A DNA stretch of 64,000 bases from Trichomonas vaginalis G3 (GCF_026262505.1 NC_067207.1:15220082-15284081); one strand, 5' to 3'. Positions 18,303 through 28,883 are shown, counted from the stretch's first letter. Notes: generated by a model not told the origin, from the sequence alone. Made by a program: numbers and translations.

Positions 18303-19047
18303 AGTAGTAGGATATGACGGGTTTAGTGACTTTTTTTGTTACATCTATATATAGACGATGCATTAAAATATATTTATTTATAAATCATTAAAAAATTAAC
18401 ATTAATTTTAAAATAATTTATTTTTTTATCTTTTATAAAAGAAGCTATATATAGATGATGTCAGATATTCCGCGATTAATTAAACATTGTTTAAATCCTG
18501 AATGGGTTAAACTTCAATTTAAAAATGAAGATTGTGAATTATTAAATGAATATGAAAGCCAAAATAAGCTAATGAGGTATAAATATAATGATAAAGAATA
18601 TTTAATTTCATGGAATCAATGGAGTCATAATCAAAGACCTCATAAACGAGAAGAAGAAATTGAAAATAATGAAATGGAAATCATTGATGACATTAAAGAG
18701 GATGGAATTCCTAAATTTTGTAGAAAAACCTTTAGAACTAAGTTAGGAGCATATAAACGTAGAGTATTAAATCCTGAATATCTTAAACATCAATTTAAAA
18801 AGGAAGACTGTGAATTATTAAACGTTAATGAATATGAAAATGCTAAATCAAAACTGAGATATAAATATATTGGAAGTGATGAAAGGTGTAAAGATAAAGA
18901 TAAAGTTTATTCAGTTTCATATAATAACTGGCACACGTTAGGGATAAGAAAACATTTAGGAGATTATGGGAAATGTTCTGAATTCTTTAAATCTAGTATG
19001 TACGAGAGAGTAAAAGAAATTAGAAATAATTATTTTCATGAATAAAA
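18303..19047. repeat. Left terminal inverted repeat of Maverick B
   Basis: 745 bases, inverted copy at 35811-36555. It contains a whole gene. Two copies of CTATATATAGA(C/T)GATG lie exactly 100 bases apart (18345-18360 and 18445-18460), the second overlapping the start codon. Confidence 0.95.
18455..19045 (+). CDS. Terminal-repeat protein of Maverick B, left copy (two-repeat, putative DNA-binding)
   Basis: A 196-residue basic protein with an internal duplication. Repeat 1 (residues about 10-63) runs LNPEWVKLQFKNEDCELLNE, then YKYNDKEYLISWNQW; repeat 2 (about 108-170) runs LNPEYLKHQFKKEDCELLNV, then VYSVSYNNWHTLGIRKH. The pattern F-x3-(D/G)-C-E-L-L-x-(E)-Y ... Y-K-Y ... I/V-S-x-N-x-W resembles small beta-rich repeats found in phage and giant-virus endonuclease-associated proteins, which usually also carry zinc cysteines that are absent here. 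Because the gene lies inside both terminal repeats, it may bind the element ends. The frame is intact. Function is inferred. Confidence 0.75.
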   Translation: MMSDIPRLIKHCLNPEWVKLQFKNEDCELLNEYESQNKLMRYKYNDKEYLISWNQWSHNQRPHKREEEIENNEMEIIDDIKEDGIPKFCRKTFRTKLGAYKRRVLNPEYLKHQFKKEDCELLNVNEYENAKSKLRYKYIGSDERCKDKDKVYSVSYNNWHTLGIRKHLGDYGKCSEFFKSSMYERVKEIRNNYFHE

Positions 19048-19158
19048 GATTCACTACCATAATGAAATAAAAAATAAAAAAATTTTAAAAAAATAAACTT
19101 CTTACGAAAAATTAAAACTTAGTTATGTTTATTATTTTATTTTTTTATTTTGTATGAA

Positions 19159-22100
19159 ATGAGCGTCAAAACTAACAACGTTAAAAAATTAGGATTCACA
19201 AACGAGGAAATAAAGGATATATTAGAGGAGGTGGGTTATGAAGTTAATAAATATTATTTAAGAAATTGTCAAAAATTTGCCGAGTTATTAAATGATTTAG
19301 ATTATGATGGAAAAATGAATAAAGATGATGTTATAAATTTCTTATATCCTACATCTGAAGAAGAAAAACCTAAAGAACCTGATGTTTTCCCTGAATATTA
19401 TGAAGAACAGATTAAAGATGATGAATACAATGAAATTGAAAGACTGAAAAAAATAAGAGATGAAATAGATGAAAGAATTAAGGAATTAAGAGAAGTTGAA
19501 AAATATAATGAAAATGAAGTAGAGGGTTTAATGAATATCCCAGCTTCAGAATCAGCAGTTCAGAAATCTCATGAAGAAAGATATAAAAATTATGTCTCAG
19601 AATCAACACAAAATTTATTAGATGGTGAAATAGACGAAACACTTTCAGAAGAAGGTACTAAATTTATACGTAAACATAAGTTACAATTTATTGATAATGA
19701 AGAATACCCTTGTATCTTACTTTCACCCCTTTAGATTCGAAAATTCAAAAAAGCTCTTAAAAACGTGACATATGCAACTAATACGATTAAGAAAGAAGAT
19801 CATGATATTTACACAAATTATTATTTAAATAAATGCACAGGTGTTGATAAAGTTTTTGATTTATTAGATAAAATATCAAAAGAAACCATTGGAACATATA
19901 AAATTTTATGTGATTGCGGTTTCATTGTTGAAGATACTAATAATGTTTCATATGAAAGAACAGCACCGAAGGAAGATGAAGTGAAAGGTCTATACCATTC
20001 GTTATTAAGAACATAAAAGATATGAAAACTTATAAACATTATATTTATTCATTTATTTCAGAAAAAATGGAAGCAACCCATAAAACATCTTCTCATCATT
20101 TTATAGCTATTCATACATTCCTTTTCAAAGTTGTGAAATTAAATAAGACAGGAATTAGATTTAATGTATCAGGGTACGCATTCTTGAGTAAATTAAAATG
20201 TATTCGTCACGTCGCAGATGATAAAAATTTATGTGTTCTTAATTCATTTTATGGGCTTTAAAAAATAAACTTTATTTTTATTTATTTTTTAATTTTTTAT
20301 TCTTACATAAATGAACAAAAACGGAACAGCTAAAATGAATGATAATCAAATTAGAGCAGAAGGTAGAAGGTTATTTAAACGCTTCTATAACATTCCTGAT
20401 GGTGTTAATCCTAAAACTCGTAGAAGCTATTTAAATGAAGCAATAGATGCATATGAAGGGTTTGACATTTCATCAGAAAGTGAGAGATTAGCGAGAATGT
20501 TAAATGTTAATATTGATTTCTATTATTGTGATCCTCAACCAGAAGACGTGGACATAAATAAGGTAGACTTTCCATTAGTGGAATCAATAATGATAGATCC
20601 AGAATTTGAAACAGTAAATATTTTATTAACACAGAGTCCATGTGGAAAACTTCACGCTGACAGAATAACAGACGTTGAAGCACTCACCGGCTATAAAGTT
20701 TGTCCATATTGTAAAGAAGAAGTTTATTCTATCCGTGATGATCCAGAAAGGAAAAACCAAAGAAGATTTTTAAAGCATTGTGAGAAATGTAAAGAAAATA
20801 ATGGAAGATTAATTCAAGACGTTCAATTGCAAAAGACACAGCAACCATATGCACCACATATTACGAAACAGAAGATATATCAGTGGTTATTAGCTCACAA
20901 TTTGCAGAAATATTATAAACCGACAAGATATTATATTACTTTTGACTTTGAAACATTAGAGACTAAAGAAGAATTACAACTTTCTGAGTGTGCAACTTTG
21001 AACGCTTACTTAAAACCATTCATGGTATCATCAACGGTTAAATTAAATGATAAAACATATACGAGGAATTTTTGCTTAACTTCGAGTGATTCTTTTATTT
21101 CTGATTGGATTGAGTTTTTATTTTCAACCTGTTCATTAGTTGTTGAATCAAATATGAGTCAATATGAATGAATTAATGAAGCCGCAAACGGCGGGGACTT
21201 TGTCCCATACATTAAATGAAAAACAGAAGGAAGCATTTAAAGAACTTCTAGATGAGGAATTCAATAAAGTGAATATCATAGGTTTTAATTCGGGAAAGTT
21301 TGATTTAAATTTAATTCTTCGTGATTTAAACACTGCAAAATGGAAAATAAAATCAATGCTGGGTTCATCTTCACAATTTAAGCAAATCATTGTAAAGAAA
21401 ACAAACGTTCCATATGAATTGAGATTTATTGACATCAGAAATTATATAGCGGGTGGGACATTAGACCAATTCACTCAAGATTTCGGAAACAATAAATCAC
21501 GTGTTAAATCCTTTTTCCCTTATCAATTCATCATGGGAAATTACGAAGAAGAATTATATAAAGAGGAACCATTCACAAGATTCATTTTATTCAGCATTAA
21601 CTCAAGAAACTATATCAGATAGTGATTATCAAATATATCTCAATGATGCTAAAAATTTTAAGAATAGATTAGAATATTTTATTCATTATTGCAATAAAGA
21701 TGTTGAAATTATGATTGACCCAATCGATAAAATTATTGAAGAAACATTTGTTTATAAAATTGATATGCTTCATAATCTTTCTTTATCATCGAATGCTTCA
21801 ATGATTCGTTACGCTTTAGCATATAAAGACTTTAATCCTAATGAAAAATATCCTGAGGAAGAGATAGAATCAAGTTTTGAATTAACGAAAAAGTATTGGA
21901 AATATAAAATTGAATCATATAAGAAACAAGATGAAAAAGCAGAAAGGGATACTAAAAATAATGTTTCAATGGATGATTTTCAATACTATCACGATTTAAT
22001 CCTTTCATCTAAATGCAAAATGTGTGGTAAAGCGTTTACATATGCTAATAAACCAACATTAGATAGAATCGATAATGAAAAACCACATACAAAGAAAATT

Positions 22101-23769
22101 GTCAGTTAATGTGTTGTTATTGCAATGTCGTAAAATCAAATAAAGATGAAGATGTTCAACGTTTAAGAATCAATTTAAGAAATTATGCATTAAAAAATAA
22201 TTTACCAATGACTTTAGATTCAGTTGAAGCTTATCACATTCTCCGTAATGGAATTACTGGTGGTTTATCAAATGTTCAACATAGAGTAATCTTAAAGGAA
22301 TCACGCACATTAATAAACTTTCATATAGTCCAGAAACTAAAACTGTATCAAATGAGGACACCACCAACATCATGACTCATTTCGTTGGTGTTGATTTTAA
22401 TTCATTATATCCTTCATCATTTTCATCTAATCCTCATGATTTCATTCAATATACTGACCATAAAATGTATATGCCGGGAAGATTGAATGGTGTTATCATT
22501 TGTGATACAGCAACAAAGAAAGCAAAAGCACTGGGAATAATTAAGAAGAAAAATACTTTATTCGTGGCTGAAGTAAAGGGTCACATTGATGAAAAATACA
22601 TTAATGATTACATAAACTTTTTACCGATAATAAGAAACTTAGATATTATCACAGATGAAAAAACAATTGGCAGTTTTATGTATAATTACATGAAATCAAA
22701 CAATCTACCAGTTGACCAGAAACAGAGGAAATTAACTCAGTTAGCATCAACACACAACCAATATCAACCATTTTCTTCTTATTATCTTTGGTATCTAATA
22801 GACAGATTTCATTTTATCATCGATGATATTCAATCAATTTTAACATTTACGAAAAACACTTGTTTTAATGAATTTGCGAACGAATTTATGAACGAAAGAC
22901 AAAAGGCTGAATTAGAAGGAAATAAAGGAAAAAGTTTATTTTGCAAGATTTCACTTAATGGATCATATGGTTACGATGCAATGAATACACAAAATTACGC
23001 AAAGACTAAAATAATGAATGCACAGAAGGCACGCGTTGCATGTATGTCAAATAAGTTTAAAAACATAAGAGAAATAGGTGAGATACATATCAAGTGATGC
23101 TTAAAGATAGATTTTATAGATGTGATACATGTTTACAAGAGGCATTCTTCACTTTAGATAACGCTAAATACTGGTATTTAGTTTTCATTTATGATTTTAT
23201 GTATAAATGCATGATGTTAATCGTTTTCATTTCATTGAAGGTGATACTGATTCATCTTATTGGGCAATCGCTGGCGACCCAAATCTTCCTAACACTCAAG
23301 CATTTCAAGCAATTGTTACCGATAAACAATTTTATGATAAAAACATTTTCAAATTCGCACCATTTGATTTCTTCTGTTTTGATGAGAAATTTAAACCTAA
23401 ATTAAAGAATAAAGCTGAAGAAAAAGCACATGAGAAGAAGTTATTGGGTTTAGCAATTGAGAAACAAGGTGATAACATGGTTGCTTTATGCCCTAAGTGT
23501 TATACATCATTCAACGGTTCAATTGATGGAAGTGATTTTAAAAAGATTGCACAAAAAATGAAAGGTGTTAGTTTACGACAAAATAAACAATTAACACCTA
23601 AAAATTATTTGGATATAATAAATGATAAAGTTATTTTGATGGTCAGAATATTAATTTACAACTTAAAAACGGGTCAATGACTCGCTTAACAATCGGTAAG
23701 ACTGCATTAACAGGAGCACACACTAAGGCTGTATGTTGTGAAAATGGATGTTGTATGCCATTTATTTAA
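19159..23769 (+). pseudogene. Maverick B protein-primed DNA polymerase B region (broken)
   Basis: A 4.6-kb region encoding a broken pPolB, with about five breaks. The N-terminal part parallels residues 1-100 of the Maverick C polymerase (LGFTNEEIKDILEEVGYEVN). Further on are a zinc-type cluster (VCPYCKEE ... HCEKCKENN), an exonuclease motif (FDFETLE), a palm motif A (DFNSLYPSSF), a motif B (KISLNGSYGYDAM) and a motif C (GDTDSSYWA). Polymerases of this family copy linear DNA from a terminal protein primer. Between exonuclease and palm the region holds cysteine pairs and a DRIDN motif like an HNH nuclease (see findings). The start is set at the ATG at 19159 after a T-rich leader. Confidence 0.85.
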
Positions 23770-23797
23770 TACAATTTAAAATTTTATTTTTAATAAA

Positions 23798-24250
23798 ATG
23801 CCACAGAAGAGACAAAAGGAACCGAATAGATTTATACCAAATGGTTTTAACTTTCAGATTCCAAATAATCAACCACAACGAATTTTTCAAATCCCACCAC
23901 AGCATCAACAGCCGCAACAACAACCACCACCACAGCATCAACGGAGAAGAACATTCACCCCTGAAGAAAGAAATTTCAATAATTTGATGCGTCAACAAAA
24001 TCAAGGTTTGAGATTTTATCCGGGTAGTAATGGTATACATATAAGGCATCCAAATTTAGATAGAAGATATACCGCTGAGATTCATATTTTACCTAATAAT
24101 ACGGTTAATTTTGCTGGATTTTATGATCATCATCAGGAAATCTGGACTCCACCATTTGATACCGTTTTAGAAGGAGGAACCGTTAATGATGCGATTCAAT
24201 ATGTAAATAATGGTTTTGATACTATGATTCAAAGAGGTGGGCACCCTTAA
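23798..24250 (+). CDS. Hypothetical Maverick B protein, Pro/Gln-rich N-terminus
   Basis: A 150-residue protein not recognised. Residues 20-50 are rich in proline, glutamine and histidine (PPQHQQPQQQPPPQHQRRR), probably disordered; residues about 65-150 look folded (RRYTAEIHILPNNTVNFAGF) and end in GGHP. The ATG follows a T/A-rich leader (TTTTATTTTTAATAAA). It lies between the polymerase and integrase regions, the place where a terminal protein or processivity factor might be expected, but no motif supports that. Confidence 0.5.
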   Translation: MPQKRQKEPNRFIPNGFNFQIPNNQPQRIFQIPPQHQQPQQQPPPQHQRRRTFTPEERNFNNLMRQQNQGLRFYPGSNGIHIRHPNLDRRYTAEIHILPNNTVNFAGFYDHHQEIWTPPFDTVLEGGTVNDAIQYVNNGFDTMIQRGGHP

Positions 24251-24274
24251 AACATTTATTTTATTTTTATATAA

Positions 24275-25851
24275 ATGGATAACGCAGATTTAGAAAATTT
24301 AATTGATGATTTAGTACTTAATCAAAATTTTCTTAATTATTATGAATTAAAATCATATCTCCAAAAACATAATAAAAATATAACGGGTGATGATATGGAT
24401 TATTATTATTCATATTATAAAAATGAAATTTTGAAATATCATGATAAAATAATTTCTGAAATTAAAGACAAAATTAAAAATAATGAATATACAAAGGGAA
24501 AAACTAAATCACAACTTAAACAGTTGAAAGATTTCAAAAATAAAGTATTAACAGAAGAAGATATTGATGAATTATATAAATTATATAATCCTGAGCCGCA
24601 AAAGCCAAAGGAAACAAAAACAAAAGAAGAAAAAGCCGACCAAAAGAGAAAGTAGCAAATGTTCAACAGCTAAAGGTGCAAAACGCCCAGGTCCTTCAGA
24701 CCATAAATGAAGCACAAGCTTTAATTTATGATTCATTAGTTAAACCATATTCAGCCCGACTTTTAAATGAAGATCAACTTTTGGAATTCATCCTTCAACA
24801 TAAACTCGAAGCGGGAAAGTATATCAAACCTTTATATACAGCATATTTAAAACAAATGAATAGAATACATCCAGAATTAATGAAAGGAAAAATCCAAAAC
24901 TTCATCATCCAAAATCAAAGCAGATAAAATTAAACCACTTGCAACACCAAAACCTCCAACGTAGTACCTCCTCCTTCAGTTAATCCTTCATCATTCACTT
25001 TATTATATCCATTTCAAACATTAAAGAAGCAAAAAGATTTTAAAAAGGATTTCAAGATATTAAATAAACCAATTGACCCGAAAATTCAACCGTTAAAGGA
25101 AAAATTTAGTCGCCCTTCATTTGCACCATATCCATATTCATACGAAATCGATCATCTGGAATATTCAAAAGGAAACGTTACTTATTTATTTGCCATTAAC
25201 ATTAACACTAGATATTTATATTGCATTCCAGTGAAAGGGAAAACAGAACAGGAAACAAGAAGAGCTATTCAATACTTACTAGATCATGAAAGAGTAGATA
25301 ATATAAGGGGTGATGGTGATAAAGGATTTCAGGCAGCTATGGCTCATTATTTCCCACAAATTAATTTTTACTTCTCATCTTCTCCATATACGTTTCATAA
25401 TAAAATAGTTGATGCGGTAATGAGAACTCTTAGAGATGCGTTAGGGGTTAACGGTCAGATATACTGGGATGGAAATCATGACTCCATCATACAGCAGTTA
25501 GTATATTATTACAATAATACATGGCATAGAACTATAAACATGAAACCAGTGGAAATGAAAAATGATATTTCAAAAGAATGGGAATATATTAGAAAGCAAA
25601 TGGAAAGGTTAAATGATGTTAAACGTGAACAAATTAATTCGGGGCTCATGAATTTTAAACAAGGGGATAAAGTTTTGATTCATCTCGATTATGGAAAAAC
25701 TGATAAATCAATGACAAAAAGAAGACGAAGATTTGACACAATAGCTGAATTTGTTAGATATATTAACGGCAATGCATTAGTTGAAGTTGACAATAAATTA
25801 ATAGAAATTCCGATTTATTTTATTACTCCATTATATTTAAATAATATTTAA
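24275..25851 (+). pseudogene. Maverick B integrase region with N-terminal extension (broken)
   Basis: The second half carries a retroviral-type integrase core and tail: a strand and helix after a segment with YSYEIDHLEYSKG, a DNIRGDGDKGFQAAMAHYFP block holding the second acidic position, a helix ending with PVEMKND, and a basic C-terminal SH3-like part (FKQGDKVLIHLDYGK, RRRRFDTIAEFV). The first 130 codons are lysine-rich and helical (NLIDDLVLNQNFLNYYELK) and seem to be an extension of the same gene. The region looks broken about twice. It would insert the element with a 6-base duplication. A stretch near 24680-24710 is shared, inverted, with the tail-fibre gene start. Confidence 0.75.
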
Positions 25852-25870
25852 TTTTTTTATTTCGTAAGAA

Positions 25871-26191
25871 ATGAGTGACAACAAAGCAGCCAAGAGTCCT
25901 GATTCAATTAAGATTCAGAGTCCAGACGATGAATATAAAAAGAAACTAAACAGAATTAAATCAAAAATATGCTATTACAAAAAGAAGCTGCAATGCTGCG
26001 GGGCTGATGCCCATAAAACTAAAGTAATTGAAAACGATAAAGAGAGGAAAGAAATAATCGAAAAATTAGAAACTTACCGTTCAATCCTTAAACTGAGTGA
26101 AGCAAAAATAAAAGAATTTAATAGAATAAATAAATTGATTGGAAGAGATGAATTTAATAAAGATGAATTTTTAAACTCAATCCAAATTTAA
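25871..26191 (+). CDS. Hypothetical coiled-coil protein (Maverick B)
   Basis: A 106-residue, lysine-rich helical protein (DEYKKKLNRIKSKICYYKKK, RKEIIEKLETYRSILKLSEA) with a cysteine pair and a GGGC-TGAT-GCCC micro-hairpin (26001-26012) inside the coding sequence. The ATG follows the element's typical leader TTTTTTTATTTCGTAAGAA. No family recognised. Confidence 0.55.
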   Translation: MSDNKAAKSPDSIKIQSPDDEYKKKLNRIKSKICYYKKKLQCCGADAHKTKVIENDKERKEIIEKLETYRSILKLSEAKIKEFNRINKLIGRDEFNKDEFLNSIQI

Positions 26192-26211
26192 TTTTTATTC
26201 CTCTTCGACAA

Positions 26212-26244
26212 CGTCTCTTCGAGACGCCGAACCCTTCTGGGTTC
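26212..26244. repeat. Two adjacent GC-rich micro-hairpins
   Basis: CGTCTC-TTC-GAGACG at 26212-26226 and GAACCC-TTCT-GGGTTC at 26229-26244, both perfect, in a region of about 75 percent AT. They lie between the converging coiled-coil gene (+) and the mini-gene at 26270-26380 (-). They could act as bidirectional terminators, or be copies of a dispersed hairpin family (see findings). Confidence 0.8.
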
Positions 26245-26269
26245 TTCTTTCCATCATTACTGCATAACC

Positions 26270-26380
26270 TCATCTTCTCGGTTTTCGTGGTTTGTTGTTT
26301 TTAATTCGTTCTTGCATCATTTTTATCATTTCCTCCCTTGTTATGATTCGTGGTAAATTTTGAGCTTGTGGGGTATCCAT
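26270..26380 (-). CDS. Mini-gene, 36 residues (Maverick B)
   Basis: A short frame starting MDTPQAQNLPRIITREEMIK, basic at its end (NNKPRKPRR). It has the T/A-rich leader TTTTATTTTTATATAA before the ATG that precedes the larger genes of the element, which is the main support. No family recognised. Confidence 0.35.
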   Translation of the reverse strand: MDTPQAQNLPRIITREEMIKMMQERIKNNKPRKPRR

Positions 26381-26408
26381 TTATATAAAAATAAAATTTT
26401 GTTATCAG

Positions 26409-26588
26409 TTATTTTATCATCATTTTATTAAGTTCATCTTTAGTTAATTTGAATGGATTCGCTAATGTTCCACCTTGAGCCACAACACTTGCCCCGGCTA
26501 ATTGTGAAGAACCTGGGATAAGTACTCCATGAAATGATTTCATTGGTATCATTAATTTAGAAATAGTTGGCTTAATTAATTTTGTCAT
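26409..26588 (-). CDS. Mini-gene, 59 residues (Maverick B)
   Basis: A short frame beginning MTKLIKPTISKLMIPMKSF, with a glycine/alanine-rich middle (LAGASVVAQGGTLANPF) and a basic helical end. The leader TTTTTATCATAA precedes the ATG. It stands in line with two other minus-strand mini-genes. The Gly/Ala segment recalls small virion peptides but this is only composition. Confidence 0.4.
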   Translation of the reverse strand: MTKLIKPTISKLMIPMKSFHGVLIPGSSQLAGASVVAQGGTLANPFKLTKDELNKMMIK

Positions 26589-26682
26589 TTATGATAAAAA
26601 TAAAATTGCATAATTTAAATTTTTTTCTTTCTCATTTTCTCATTTTTCTCTTTTTTCATCCTGTTTTGGTTTCAGCAACTTT

Positions 26683-26778
26683 TCAAGTTGTTGTCAGTAA
26701 CTTTAATTTTAACTTCGGATCAAATATTGGGTTTCCATCTTTATCTCTTCCAATAACACCATATGGTAGAATCTTCAT
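26683..26778 (-). CDS. Mini-gene, 31 residues (Maverick B)
   Basis: A short frame MKILPYGVIGRDKDGNPIFD followed by a basic end (PKLKLKLLTTT). The T/A-rich leader ATTTTTATTTTAGTATAA stands directly before the ATG. Real but truncated, or a chance frame. Confidence 0.3.
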   Translation of the reverse strand: MKILPYGVIGRDKDGNPIFDPKLKLKLLTTT

Positions 26779-26840
26779 TTATACTAAAATAAAAATTTAA
26801 ATTATGCCGTTCTAAAGTTTGTGAAACAAACATTGAGCGT

Positions 26841-28859
26841 TCATTGAACGCGAAACCATGCATAAACTGTCATATAAGGTGGCATGTAATCTGTACCTCT
26901 TCCTGTCGTTTGTGTATATCCTGAAACGTTATGTGAATGTGTACCTGAACCGTTTGAAGTATATCCTTCATTCCATCTATTTTTATTACCATACCAATAT
27001 TTACCCCTGCTAGCGTCTCTATCAGACCATCCATCAAGAAATCCATTATTTCCATCAGGATATTCAAACGAATTAGTATAAGTATGACTATGCCAGCCCG
27101 AGTCTTGAGTGTTTAAATTAACATAATGACTATGAGCAGGTAAATTTTCGCCAGTAATCTTTTTACTTCCACCGGTTTGTTGCCATGTACCGAAACCGAA
27201 TACATCAGCTGGATTTGTTGAATTCATTGATGTATATATTGAACCAATGGGGTAAATCATCTCAAGAATTGTATTTAATCCATTATGAATATTGAATTTA
27301 TTATATAATATTGAAACTGGGTAAGAAATTAAAATTGGTCTTGTCATCAATATTAACGTATTATTTTTGAAAATTGCTTTTCTAACATCTTGAAATTTTG
27401 TGATTTCAGACCAATTTCTTCCATCACTACTGATATTTACTAAATCACCACATCCAAAAGCAATGAAATACCCATCAATATAAAATAAATTTGTAAATCT
27501 ATAATTTCGAGTAAGTTTTGGAGTGAATGAATAAACCAATTCCCAACTTGGTGTTTTCTCTGGATCCTCTGAAAAATCCTGTGATAAATAAATATGTCTG
27601 TTATAACTTACAGGATATGAATAGACCATACCACCTGAAACAAGAACACAAACATTTGAAGCATAACATAAAGCTTCAATGTCTCCATCAGCTTGAAAAA
27701 TTTGTTCAAAACGACCAAATGGTATTGAATATGATCTATAAATTTTATCATTTTGTAGGATAAAATACATGCTGTTAATGTAATACCATTTACTTGTATA
27801 ATCAATTTCCAAATCTGATGACATCATACTAAACATATAATAATTTATCCCATCCTCACTAATGAAAATTTGATTGACTTCATAAATTAGTACCCATTTA
27901 TTATTAACACATCTAATAGGATTATTTGGATATTTAAATTTAGCATCTTGATTTAAATTACATTTGAACCATTGGATACAATCGAATGAATAACAAGGGC
28001 ATAAATCATCTCCAACCGTTATCATTCCCATAAATTTACCGTTATTATATTCAACATATAAAATTCTTGGATTAATGATTGGCTTTCGTGTATCAGGATT
28101 CCAAACAGATGGAGTAAATGATTCATAGTTTTTAAAATCATTTGTTTTAAAATAATAAAACACTCCAGCTGTATAAAATAAATACGTGGTCACTCCATCA
28201 TAACATATCCATTCAAAAGAATCTATATCAAAGGTTTTATCCGATGATTTCATAAAATTTAAAAATGGTGGAGTAAAATAGACCTCTGATTGTTTTATTT
28301 CTTCATTAACAAATGATATATCAGCTTTCTTTGCTAACTCAGTATTAATGAATGAAATAACTTTTTTCTTATCTACCTTCTTCATTAATTCAGTATTAAC
28401 GTATTCCTTATCTGTCTTCTTATTTAATTCAGTATTAACGTATTCCTTATCTGCTTTCTTCATTAACTCACTATCCACATATTCCTTATCCACCTTCTTC
28501 ATTATGTCATTTAGGAAACCTTCTATGAATTCCTCATTTAAATTAAATCTTCCAATCTTCAAAACTTTAGGAAATGCATTTAATGCGTAATATCTCTGTT
28601 CTTCTGGTGGAATTGATGTTATATCATCTGTTATTCCTTTAATTTTTGAATTCATAAATAAAATTTCTTTTATATTTGATATCACTGCACCACCTTTGCA
28701 AACGAATTCGAAATGGTCATTTTTCAATACTATCTCCAAATCTCCATATTTCAACCTTTGCGTTTGTTCTGCCGTCTTTGAATTATATGCATATGTGGCG
28801 TATGTAATGGTCTGAAGGACCTGGGCGCTTTGCGCCTTAAGTTGCTGTTGTTTAATCAT
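26841..28859 (-). CDS. Tail-fibre-like protein with phage collar domain (Maverick B)
   Basis: A 672-residue protein, frame intact. Residues about 130-180 are 12-residue repeats of the type KKADKEYVNTEL; 200-540 form a beta-rich region with aromatic repeats (YNNGKFMGMITVGDD, SSDGRNWSEITKF) resembling a sialidase/BNR-type propeller; residues 560-600 carry the tail-collar signature (IYPIGSIYTSMNSTNP, GFGTWQQTGG); the end is histidine-rich (LPAHSHYV, HSHTYT, GTHSHNVSGY) and closes with YMPPYMTVYAWFRVQ. In phages such proteins are trimeric fibres that bind hosts; a particle fibre or adhesin is inferred here. Maverick A and C have relatives. Confidence 0.8.
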   Translation of the reverse strand: MIKQQQLKAQSAQVLQTITYATYAYNSKTAEQTQRLKYGDLEIVLKNDHFEFVCKGGAVISNIKEILFMNSKIKGITDDITSIPPEEQRYYALNAFPKVLKIGRFNLNEEFIEGFLNDIMKKVDKEYVDSELMKKADKEYVNTELNKKTDKEYVNTELMKKVDKKKVISFINTELAKKADISFVNEEIKQSEVYFTPPFLNFMKSSDKTFDIDSFEWICYDGVTTYLFYTAGVFYYFKTNDFKNYESFTPSVWNPDTRKPIINPRILYVEYNNGKFMGMITVGDDLCPCYSFDCIQWFKCNLNQDAKFKYPNNPIRCVNNKWVLIYEVNQIFISEDGINYYMFSMMSSDLEIDYTSKWYYINSMYFILQNDKIYRSYSIPFGRFEQIFQADGDIEALCYASNVCVLVSGGMVYSYPVSYNRHIYLSQDFSEDPEKTPSWELVYSFTPKLTRNYRFTNLFYIDGYFIAFGCGDLVNISSDGRNWSEITKFQDVRKAIFKNNTLILMTRPILISYPVSILYNKFNIHNGLNTILEMIYPIGSIYTSMNSTNPADVFGFGTWQQTGGSKKITGENLPAHSHYVNLNTQDSGWHSHTYTNSFEYPDGNNGFLDGWSDRDASRGKYWYGNKNRWNEGYTSNGSGTHSHNVSGYTQTTGRGTDYMPPYMTVYAWFRVQ

Positions 28860-28883
28860 TTATTACGATTTAAAAATAAATAT

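Noticed and set aside
23762-24049. 95-codon minus-strand frame
   Set aside because: Shadow of the proline/glutamine-rich gene at 23798.
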